DNA of 5,072 bases, taken from contig JAGGUB010000037.1 in NCBI GenBank assembly GCA_021158725.1, positions 1 to 5,072 on the forward strand, given 5' to 3'. Of this stretch, positions 1 through 5,072 are shown one piece after another. A program made the position numbers and the translations under genes. Positions within the stretch are counted from its first letter, which is position 1, and each line of letters starts with the position of its first letter. The notes beneath the pieces were generated by a model. It was not told the DNA's origin, did not search any database, and worked only from the letters and a program-made list of their open reading frames with translations. This stretch comes from Caldifarciminota bacterium (GTDB lineage Bacteria > Hydrothermota > UBA3073 > NMUJ01).

Positions 1-421
1 ATGCTTCAATGTAAACAGGTTCACGTAGTAGCTCCTCCAATGCTATGATTGCGGGGTTGAACCTTTCGATGTGCCCCACCTGTAGGACGAGGTTTTTCGA
101 TCTCGCAAGCTGAATCAGGTCATCGACCTCCTCCAAGGATTGAGCTAATGGTTTCTCCACAAACGTATGTATACCTTTTGAGAGCGCTCGTTTGGCAATA
201 GGATAGTGTGAAGGTGTAGACGATGCTATACTTATGGCTTCTACATTATCAAGCAATGCATCAAGTGAATCAAACCATTTAGTACCATATTTCTGTGCTA
301 TGTTTATGGCACGTGATACATTGATATCGTAGATACCCACAAGATATGCATTGGGGATTTCTTTCCAAACCCTTACGTGATGCTTACCGAACCTACCTAC
401 TCCTACAACACCTACTTTCAT
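1..421 (-). CDS. gnnA: Gfo/Idh/MocA-family NAD(P)-dependent oxidoreductase, partial; candidate UDP-GlcNAc 3-dehydrogenase
   Basis: Only the first 140 residues are present; the gene continues past the left edge. The visible part is the N-terminal Rossmann domain. It has the dinucleotide-binding glycines GVGRFG at residues 7-12, an acidic residue (Asp32) at the end of the second strand where the ribose would be bound, the family hallmark EKP at 89-91, and GHIERFNPA at 116-124. The ATG at 421-419 overlaps the lpxA stop codon as ATGA. A clear Shine-Dalgarno site, AGAGGAG (435-429), lies inside lpxA with 7 bases of spacing. In Acidithiobacillus ferrooxidans a gene of this family directly after lpxA (gnnA) oxidises the 3-OH of UDP-GlcNAc, and GnnB then transaminates it. 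Because of the position and the EKP/GHIERFNP signature I infer the same sugar-nucleotide dehydrogenase role. The family is broad, so membership is nearly certain but the exact substrate, and hence the symbol, is tentative. Confidence 0.85.
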   Translation of the reverse strand, partial: MKVGVVGVGRFGKHHVRVWKEIPNAYLVGIYDINVSRAINIAQKYGTKWFDSLDALLDNVEAISIASSTPSHYPIAKRALSKGIHTFVEKPLAQSLEEVDDLIQLARSKNLVLQVGHIERFNPAIIALEELLREPVYIEA

Positions 422-1191
422 CGGACGACTCCTCTTTTTGACTCCATGATAAATTTTATAAGATATTCCACATGGTGATCCATCTGTAGCTCCTTCTGAA
501 CCATAGCTATAGCTTGCTGTAAGTTATATTTGGTTGAAAACAGGAGCCTAAACGCTTTATGGAGGCGATCGATCTCATAGGGTGCAAAGTTGTGTCGCCT
601 TAAACCCACACGATTTACATCAACTACACGGAGTGGCTCACCTGCAACCAATGCATATGGGGGTACATCTTTGGGCACCCTATAGCCACCTGCTACCATA
701 GCGTATGCACCTATACGTACAAATTGGTGGATAGGACATAAACCGCTTATAAATGCGTGATCTTGTACCTCAACATAGCCCGCGAGTTGACTTGCGTTGG
801 CGATCACAATACCGTTACCTAATCGACAATTATGTGCAATATGGACGTAAGCCATGATGAAGTTGTCATCCCCAATGATGGTTTCATTACCTGCACCTGT
901 AGCTCGATGTATGGTCACGAATTCGCGTATGATGTTGCGGTTGCCAATCCTTACGCGGGTGGGTTCATCTCCGTAATTTACGTCTTGAGGTGCAAACCCT
1001 ATCACCACATATGGATAAATTTGATTATCTTCACCGATTATGGTATTTTCGGCAATATAAGAGTATGCACCTATTTTGGTACCGTTACCTATTGTGACGT
1101 TTTTCTCAATAATCGCACCATACCCTATTTCTACATCTTCACCCAACGAAGCTGTGGGATGGATGAGAGCTTCATGGACACCTTTAGTCAT
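418..1191 (-). CDS. lpxA: UDP-sugar O/N-acyltransferase LpxA (first step of lipid A synthesis)
   Basis: This 257-residue cytoplasmic enzyme transfers a 3-hydroxyacyl chain from acyl carrier protein to position 3 of UDP-GlcNAc or its 3-amino analogue; E. coli LpxA has 262 residues. Residues 8 to about 185 form hexapeptide repeats of a left-handed beta helix, including HPTA at 11-14, and the C-terminus is helical. The catalytic histidine is His120 in HIAHNC (E. coli His125). Other conserved features are Gln69-Asp70 in the PQD motif, EPTR at 77-80, IHR at 94-96 and HQF at 155-157. Gly168 lies at the E. coli Gly173 acyl-chain ruler position, which by analogy would allow a long chain. By my hand alignment E. 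coli His144, Glu200 and Arg205 are replaced by Tyr139, Val195 and His200, around the sugar-nucleotide site. The ATG is the only in-frame start after the upstream stop and has no convincing Shine-Dalgarno site. The gene heads its transcript and overlaps the dehydrogenase gene by 4 bases. Confidence 0.97.
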   Translation of the reverse strand: MTKGVHEALIHPTASLGEDVEIGYGAIIEKNVTIGNGTKIGAYSYIAENTIIGEDNQIYPYVVIGFAPQDVNYGDEPTRVRIGNRNIIREFVTIHRATGAGNETIIGDDNFIMAYVHIAHNCRLGNGIVIANASQLAGYVEVQDHAFISGLCPIHQFVRIGAYAMVAGGYRVPKDVPPYALVAGEPLRVVDVNRVGLRRHNFAPYEIDRLHKAFRLLFSTKYNLQQAIAMVQKELQMDHHVEYLIKFIMESKRGVVR

Positions 1192-1200
1192 GAGTTCTTT

Positions 1201-1230
1201 ATAAAATTAGGTAATAGAAGCAATCGTCAA
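1201..1230 (-). promoter_or_regulatory. Candidate promoter for the lpxA transcript
   Basis: Read on the minus strand, TTGACG (1230-1225) is a good -35 box. It is followed after 18 bp by TTTTAT (1206-1201), a 4-of-6 match to the -10 consensus. A better hexamer, TATAAA (1203-1198), overlaps it but would need a 21 bp spacer. Either choice puts the predicted start of transcription within about 5 bases of the lpxA ATG, so the message would be leaderless or nearly so. This fits the absence of a Shine-Dalgarno site there. The -35 box is strong and the -10 box mediocre, so this is a moderate call. Confidence 0.5.
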
Positions 1231-1243
1231 TATTTTACTTGAC
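1226..1243. repeat. Short inverted repeat formed by the two divergent -35 boxes
   Basis: GTCAA at 1226-1230 and TTGAC at 1239-1243 form a perfect 5-base inverted repeat with an 8-base AT-rich centre (1231-1238). Each arm is the core of a -35 hexamer, one for each direction, so the symmetry may simply be two promoters placed back to back. It could also serve as a dyad operator; no further symmetry outside the arms supports that. Confidence 0.6.
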
Positions 1244-1268
1244 TTACCCCCTATATTGGTTATATAAT
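1239..1268 (+). promoter_or_regulatory. Sigma-70-type promoter for tRNA-Pro and probably the tldD-exbD genes
   Basis: TTGACT at 1239-1244 (5 of 6 to consensus) and a perfect TATAAT at 1263-1268 are separated by 18 bp. The expected start of transcription is about 1273-1276, at or just before the first base of the tRNA. The stretch between the -10 box and the tRNA (TTAAGCT) is not GC-rich, unlike stringently controlled stable-RNA promoters of enterobacteria. There is no extended -10 TG. Position, spacing and match make this a strong call for a sequence-only prediction. Confidence 0.85.
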
Positions 1269-1275
1269 TTAAGCT

Positions 1276-1349
1276 CGGGGCGTGGCGCAGCTTGGTAGCG
1301 CGTCTGGTTTGGGACCAGAAGGTCGGTGGTTCAAATCCACTCGCCCCGA
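1276..1349 (+). tRNA. tRNA-Pro, anticodon UGG
   Basis: A complete 74-base cloverleaf can be folded by eye. The acceptor stem is CGGGGCG (1276-1282) with CGCCCCG (1342-1348), and the D stem is GCGC/GCGC (1285-1288 with 1298-1301). The anticodon stem is TCTGG/CCAGA (1303-1307 with 1315-1319), with loop TTTGGGA. The variable loop has 5 bases. The T stem is GGTGG/CCACT (1325-1329 with 1337-1341) with one G-U pair, and the T loop is TTCAAAT. The anticodon TGG is at 1310-1312, followed by G37 as in proline tRNAs. The discriminator is A1349. CCA is not encoded: the next bases are GTT. C1:G72 and A73 are the bacterial proline identity features. It lies immediately downstream of a strong promoter and 24 bases before tldD. 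Confidence 0.98.
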
Positions 1350-1362
1350 GTTATTTTACCAT

Positions 1363-1368
1363 AGGAGG
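1363..1368 (+). promoter_or_regulatory. Ribosome binding site of tldD
   Basis: AGGAGG, a perfect Shine-Dalgarno hexamer, ends 5 bases before the ATG at 1374. It lies within the 24-base gap after the tRNA. If the tRNA is excised from a common transcript, this site would remain on the short leader of the tldD message. It fixes the tldD start. Confidence 0.9.
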
Positions 1369-1373
1369 ATAGT

Positions 1374-2813
1374 ATGGACGTAAGCGAATATGAACCTTCC
1401 TTCCTTGAGGTGATAGATTCCCTTAAACAACGTACTGACTATGCAGATTTGAGATGGGTCGAACACACACACGAATATATTGAGGTTAAGAATGGTGAAG
1501 TAGTTGCCTTAGCACGCTCGTCAGATATGGGGTTCGGTATACGTGTGTTATACAAAGGCGCGTGGGGGTTTGCTTCATCATATGATTTAACCCCAGATAG
1601 CATCAGGGAGGTTGCAGACAAAGCGCTATCAATCGCACAGGCAAGCTATCGACTTATACGTGAGCCAGTACGGTTGGCACCCGAAGATGTGCATATTGAT
1701 ACTTACGTGAATCCGGTGAGGGTTGACCCTTTTACTGTAGCGATCGACGATAAGCTTGACTTATTGTTCAAAGTGGATAGCGCATTGAGGCACCCTCATA
1801 TACCAATACGTGAGGTATTCATGGATTTATGGCGTGAACGTAAGTTGTTCATCAACACGGAGGGGTCTAAGATATTCCAAGACATTACGCATACTGGTGC
1901 AGGCATGCAGGTAACCGCATTCGGTGAGGATATGCAGGTAAGGAGCTATGGTAACTTCAAAGCTGCAGGTTACGAATATCTTGAAGAACTCGACCTTATC
2001 TCGCATACGGATAGGGTGAAAGAAGAGGTGTTGGCACTCACAAAAGCACCTGTACCTGATGAAGCTGTTAAGGATATCATAATTGCAGGTGATCAATTAG
2101 CGCTCCAGATACATGAGTCATGTGGTCACCCAATAGAGCTTGATCGTGTATTGGGTACAGAGGCGAGCTTCTACGGTACGTCATTCCTTACATTGGATAA
2201 GCTTGGCAAGTTTCAATATGGGTCGAAACACGTAAACATAGTAGCGGATGCTACCCATAAGGATGCATTGGGTGGGTTCGGCTATGATGACGAAGGTGTG
2301 AAGGCACAACGTACCGATATTGTGCGTGAGGGTGTATTTGTGGGATACTTGACCTCACGTGAAACTGCAAGCATACTCGGGCAACGTAGCAATGGTGCTA
2401 TGCGTGCATCGAGTTGGAACCGCATACCTCTCATTAGGATGACATCGATCGACCTTGAACCCGGTGAGTGGGAGCTTGAAGATATGATCGCCGATATCAA
2501 AGACGGTATATACTTTGAGACTAATAAGTCGTGGTCAATAGATGAGAAACGACTTAATTTCCAATTTGGTACCGAAATAGCGTGGGAGATCAAAAATGGT
2601 AGACGAACACAGGTGTTACGTAATGCAATATATACAGGGATAACACCTGAGTTTTGGCGTTCATGTGATGCTATAGCTAATAAGAAATATTGGCAAATAT
2701 ATGGAGTACCGGGGTGCGGTAAGGGTGAACCCGGTCAAAGTATGCGGGTATCACATGGTACTGCACCTGCAAGGTTTAGGAAAGTACGTGTGGGGTACAA
2801 AAATGAAAGATAA
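1374..2813 (+). CDS. tldD: TldD, catalytic subunit of the TldD/TldE zinc metallopeptidase
   Basis: The protein has 479 residues, the usual length for TldD. In E. coli TldD pairs with TldE (PmbA) in a cytoplasmic heterodimer that degrades short or unfolded peptides, including the microcin B17 leader and the antitoxin CcdA. The zinc-binding HExxxH motif is HESCGH at residues 247-252 (His247, Glu248, His252), followed by PIELDR. The C-terminal CGKGEPGQ motif starts at Cys448, the expected third zinc ligand. Other typical blocks are the N-terminal AxxSSDMGFGIRV region at 47-58 and NGAMRASSWNRIP at 340-352. No signal peptide or membrane segment is visible. The start is set by AGGAGG five bases upstream. 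The last 11 bases overlap the start of tldE, which implies coupled translation. All key catalytic residues are present, so the enzyme should be active; its natural substrate here cannot be read from the sequence. Confidence 0.97.
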   Translation: MDVSEYEPSFLEVIDSLKQRTDYADLRWVEHTHEYIEVKNGEVVALARSSDMGFGIRVLYKGAWGFASSYDLTPDSIREVADKALSIAQASYRLIREPVRLAPEDVHIDTYVNPVRVDPFTVAIDDKLDLLFKVDSALRHPHIPIREVFMDLWRERKLFINTEGSKIFQDITHTGAGMQVTAFGEDMQVRSYGNFKAAGYEYLEELDLISHTDRVKEEVLALTKAPVPDEAVKDIIIAGDQLALQIHESCGHPIELDRVLGTEASFYGTSFLTLDKLGKFQYGSKHVNIVADATHKDALGGFGYDDEGVKAQRTDIVREGVFVGYLTSRETASILGQRSNGAMRASSWNRIPLIRMTSIDLEPGEWELEDMIADIKDGIYFETNKSWSIDEKRLNFQFGTEIAWEIKNGRRTQVLRNAIYTGITPEFWRSCDAIANKKYWQIYGVPGCGKGEPGQSMRVSHGTAPARFRKVRVGYKNER

Positions 2814-4149
2814 ACTTTTTGCTGTGGGTGAGGTGATCCTCAATGCATCAACCGCTGACGAGACAGAGGTGTTACTTTTTGGGACAAAGTCACAGCTGAC
2901 GAGGTTTGCCAATTCCGTCATACATCAAAACGTGTATGAGGAGAATGTTGAAATCACCGTACGTGCGATAGTTGATAAACGTATAGGGGTGGTAAGCGTC
3001 AACCTCAGTGCGTTGGAGGAGCCATCGGAGTTGGCTAAGCTGGCAAAAGAGGTAGCCGAACGTACGCCAAAGGTGGTGGATTTCGAGCATCTTCCTTCAC
3101 CTGCACCAGTAAGAGAGGTACAGTCGTATTTTTCGAGCACCATAGAGGTGACGCCAGCAGATAAGGCGTCAGTCATTGAGAAACTCGTCAAACGTGCCAC
3201 ACCGTTGGGTATTACATTGTCTGGTGTATACGAGACATCTGAAATCCATACGGTGATACTTAATTCCAACGGTATATCGCTTTACTATCCGGGTACATGG
3301 GCTGTATTTAAGGTTGTCAGCTTATCTGATACGAGTCAAGGCTATGCGGTACAATGTGAGTTAGATGCAGCTAAGTTAGAGCCTGAGAAGGTGGGGGAGA
3401 GGTCGATCGAAAAATGTGATAAGGGTAAAAATCCCAGAGATATAGAGCCCGGTAAATATGACATTGTGGTGGAACCGTATGGGATGGCAGAGATATTATC
3501 GTGGTTGGCGTGGTTAGGGTTGGGTGCATTGTCAGTAATAGAGAAGCGTAGCTTTCTATGCGATAGGTTTGGCTCACAAGTGGCGAGTGAGGTCTTCACA
3601 CTATATGATGATGGGTATCATCCGTTGACATTTCCGTGGCCGTTCGATTTCGAAGGTGTACCCAAGAGGAAAGTTGTGATAATAGAAAACGGTATAGCCA
3701 AGGACGTGGTGTACGATTCGTATACCGCAAAGAAGCTGAACAAGGAGAATACCGGGCATGCGGTTACACCGGAAGCGAGTAGAAAGATAGGCCCTATACC
3801 ATCTAACTTGGTGGTTGAACCCGGTAGCTCGACGGTTGATGAGCTGGTTGCCAGTGTATCACGTGGCCTGTATGTGACGAAATTTCACTATGTGAACGGA
3901 ATGATCAATCCCAGGGAAGCTATATTTACGGGTATGACACGTGGTGGTGTATTCTATATTGAAGACGGTAAGATACGGTATCCGGTGAAGAACTTGAGGT
4001 TCACTGAAAGCATGCTGACAGCATTTAAGCATATAGAAAAGGTGGGCAATGACCTCACTCGCGTAGGACTTGAGTCGGAGATCGGTGCATATGCGGTACC
4101 AAGTATGTTGATTAGGGGGTTTAATTTTACCGGTAAAACCGAGTATTAA
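2803..4149 (+). CDS. tldE: TldE/PmbA, non-catalytic partner subunit of the TldD/TldE peptidase
   Basis: From the ATG at 2803 the product has 448 residues, close to E. coli PmbA. It shares the TldD fold but lacks HExxxH: the equivalent region around residues 221-245 reads PYGMAEILSWLAWLGLGAL, with no zinc ligands. Family blocks include the N-terminal DETEVLLFG at 19-27, FGSQVASEVFTLYDDG at 256-271, NTGHA at 316-320, and the C-terminal stretch 353-404 with VNGMINPREAIFTG and YIEDGKIRYPVKNLRFTESM. It forms the narrow substrate tunnel with TldD. The frame is open back to 2701, but that 34-residue extension lies wholly inside tldD and does not resemble TldE, so I chose the ATG at 2803, preceded by GGGG at 2792-2795. 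A GTG at 2788 with AGGAAA upstream is the main alternative. It overlaps tldD by 11 bases and ends 11 bases before exbB. Confidence 0.94.
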   Translation: MKDKLFAVGEVILNASTADETEVLLFGTKSQLTRFANSVIHQNVYEENVEITVRAIVDKRIGVVSVNLSALEEPSELAKLAKEVAERTPKVVDFEHLPSPAPVREVQSYFSSTIEVTPADKASVIEKLVKRATPLGITLSGVYETSEIHTVILNSNGISLYYPGTWAVFKVVSLSDTSQGYAVQCELDAAKLEPEKVGERSIEKCDKGKNPRDIEPGKYDIVVEPYGMAEILSWLAWLGLGALSVIEKRSFLCDRFGSQVASEVFTLYDDGYHPLTFPWPFDFEGVPKRKVVIIENGIAKDVVYDSYTAKKLNKENTGHAVTPEASRKIGPIPSNLVVEPGSSTVDELVASVSRGLYVTKFHYVNGMINPREAIFTGMTRGGVFYIEDGKIRYPVKNLRFTESMLTAFKHIEKVGNDLTRVGLESEIGAYAVPSMLIRGFNFTGKTEY

Positions 4150-4151
4150 TT

Positions 4152-4156
4152 GGAGG
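4152..4156 (+). promoter_or_regulatory. Ribosome binding site of exbB
   Basis: GGAGG sits in the 11-base gap between the tldE stop (TAA, 4147-4149) and the exbB ATG at 4161, with a rather short spacing of 4 bases. It leaves no room for a promoter or terminator between the two genes, which supports co-transcription. Confidence 0.85.
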
Positions 4157-4160
4157 CTAT

Positions 4161-4739
4161 ATGAGTTTAGCTGAAATATTGGCACGAGGTGGGTATATAG
4201 TATGGATATTGGGGGTGGTATCGGTGATATTGGTGGCGTTAATAGTTGAACGTGCATTAAGTTACAGGAAATATAGATATCTGAAGATAATATTGAACCA
4301 GGCAAAAGAGACGTTGGATATCAATACACTGTTACAACTTGAGGCTGAATATGGGGGTGACCTTCTACGTAAGTTAACAACAGCTGACAAGGAAGAAAGT
4401 GAAACCCTACTTAAAGCTACCAAACAGGAGCTTGAACGCCATCTTGCAGGTATAGCAACGATTGCAAGCATAGCACCGCTGTTGGGCTTTCTCGGTACTG
4501 TTACAGGGATGATAAAGGCGTTCATGCAGATACAGAGGTTGGGAGGAAACGTAAATCCGTCAGTACTGGCGGGTGGCATATGGGAGGCACTTGTAACAAC
4601 GGCGGTGGGATTAGCTATAGCGATACCGGCGGTTGCATTTTATAACTGGTTTGTGGCAAGGGGAGCCACCATATATGAGAATGTGGAAGAGCTTATACGG
4701 ATTGTGAGGTACCACAAGGATGAAACGCGAGTATCTTAG
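4161..4739 (+). CDS. exbB: ExbB/TolQ/MotA-family proton-channel protein, ExbB-like
   Basis: This 192-residue inner-membrane protein has three predicted membrane spans: residues about 12-30, 97-120 and 138-162. The second carries the family hallmark APLLGFLGTVTGMIKAF (105-121) and the third GGIWEALVTTAVGLAIAIPA (138-157). Residues matching E. coli ExbB Thr148, Glu176 and Thr181, which line the proton path, are Thr113, Glu142 and Thr147. The family forms a pentamer around an ExbD dimer and drives TonB, Tol-Pal or gliding machinery with the proton gradient. The protein is shorter than E. coli ExbB (244 residues) because the N-terminal arm and the cytoplasmic loop (about 31-96) are small. The start has GGAGG upstream, and the 3' end overlaps exbD by 20 bases. 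TolQ is possible, but without tolA, tolB or pal in view ExbB is the safer name. Confidence 0.92.
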   Translation: MSLAEILARGGYIVWILGVVSVILVALIVERALSYRKYRYLKIILNQAKETLDINTLLQLEAEYGGDLLRKLTTADKEESETLLKATKQELERHLAGIATIASIAPLLGFLGTVTGMIKAFMQIQRLGGNVNPSVLAGGIWEALVTTAVGLAIAIPAVAFYNWFVARGATIYENVEELIRIVRYHKDETRVS

Positions 4740-5072
4740 GGCACTCAACCCCATATCATTAGCTGATATTGTATTGTTGCTCATTATATTTTTTCTGCTA
4801 ACTTCAACTTATGTGCTCGAACCTGGGATAAGGGTGCGTTTACCCAAGACACGATTTGTTGAAGCAGTAACCGAACGTGAGGCACGCGTATCGATAACAC
4901 GTGAAGGTAGACTATTCCTGAACGATCAACCAGTAACTTTTAGCAATTTGGGGGTTAATCTCGAGCAACTGTTACCCACGTTACGTGAGCCTGTACTCAT
5001 AATACGTGCGGATAAGGATGTACGTGTCGATATGTTGGTGAGGGTCATGGATATTGCACGTGGTGCAGGTTA
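4720..5072 (+). CDS. exbD: ExbD/TolR-family biopolymer transport protein, partial at the right edge
   Basis: The first 117 residues are present and the frame is still open at the right edge, which cuts a codon after two bases; family members are usually about 130-145 residues, so only a short C-terminus is missing. The order is a short basic cytoplasmic tail (MKREYLR), the signature NPISLADIVLLLIIFFLLTS at 10-29 covering the single membrane span, and a periplasmic domain. The domain includes IRVRLPKT at 37-44, VSITREGRLFLND at 57-69, and VLIIRADKDVRVDMLVRVMDIARGAG at 92-117. Asp16 is in the span at the place of the essential proton-carrying aspartate (Asp25 of E. coli ExbD). The ATG lies inside exbB (20-base overlap), with GAGG at 4706-4709 ten bases upstream. 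It would assemble with ExbB. A TonB-like gene might follow outside the window. Confidence 0.93.
   Translation, partial: MKREYLRALNPISLADIVLLLIIFFLLTSTYVLEPGIRVRLPKTRFVEAVTEREARVSITREGRLFLNDQPVTFSNLGVNLEQLLPTLREPVLIIRADKDVRVDMLVRVMDIARGAG

Noticed and set aside
832..1242. A 136-codon open frame on the plus strand opposite lpxA
   Set aside because: It lies antisense to a well-supported lpxA, is cysteine- and tyrosine-rich in a non-protein-like way, has no ribosome binding site and resembles no family I know.
1192..1275. A riboswitch, attachment site or small RNA in the intergenic region
   Set aside because: The 84 bases are fully accounted for by two promoters. There is no stable hairpin beyond the 5-base dyad and no repeat of the tRNA 3' end that would mark an integration site within the window.
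1342..1360. An intrinsic terminator made by the tRNA 3' arm and the following TTATTTTA
   Set aside because: The T run is interrupted and begins three bases after the stem. The stem belongs to the tRNA fold, and the closely following AGGAGG and tldD argue for read-through. A partial terminator cannot be excluded.
2701..2802. A 34-residue N-terminal extension of TldE from an ATG at 2701
   Set aside because: It lies entirely inside tldD in another frame and over the codons for its conserved CGKGEPGQ end. The peptide does not look like TldE, whose family start matches the ATG at 2803.
1439..3599. Several minus-strand open frames of 60-114 codons opposite tldD and tldE
   Set aside because: They are antisense shadows of two clearly conserved genes, with no ribosome binding sites, no recognisable domains and low-complexity compositions.
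3859..4579. Minus-strand open frames of 148 and 105 codons across the end of tldE and over exbB
   Set aside because: Both are antisense to conserved coding sequence. Their apparent hydrophobic or proline-rich stretches come from reading the membrane-span codons of ExbB and the conserved TldE end backwards.

Overview
The window looks like chromosomal DNA from a Gram-negative (diderm) bacterium. The evidence is an lpxA gene of lipid A biosynthesis, an ExbB/ExbD proton-channel pair that energises an outer membrane, a bacterial-type proline tRNA (C1:G72, A73) and good Shine-Dalgarno sites. Base composition is moderate to AT-leaning. The tRNA has no encoded CCA, so the host must add it with a CCA-adding enzyme. 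I cannot place the phylum from this piece. No mobile element, CRISPR array, prophage gene or foreign-looking block is visible.

The layout is two divergent transcription units leaving one short intergenic region (about 1192-1275). On the minus strand, lpxA (1191-418) is followed, with a 4-base ATGA overlap, by a Gfo/Idh/MocA-family NAD(P)-dependent dehydrogenase that runs off the left edge (421-1). This order recalls the lpxA-gnnA-gnnB arrangement known from Acidithiobacillus ferrooxidans, where GnnA oxidises C3 of UDP-GlcNAc so that a 3-amino sugar can be made for an amide-linked lipid A. Here that remains a prediction, because the aminotransferase gene would lie outside the window.

On the plus strand a near-consensus promoter (TTGACT, 18 bp, TATAAT) sits almost directly against tRNA-Pro(UGG) (1276-1349). 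After only 24 bases comes a compact run of genes: tldD (1374-2813), tldE (2803-4149), exbB (4161-4739) and exbD (4720 to the right edge, incomplete). All junctions are overlaps or gaps of 24 bases or less and no terminator hairpin is seen between them, so the tRNA and four protein genes may form one operon.

TldD and TldE form the two-subunit zinc peptidase that trims small unfolded or modified peptides. ExbB and ExbD form the inner-membrane channel that couples proton flow to a TonB-like partner. Their close linkage is the main contextual oddity of the plus-strand unit. The divergent promoter region, with mirror-image -35 boxes, a nearly leaderless tRNA and an lpxA start without a Shine-Dalgarno site, is the other place worth a second look.
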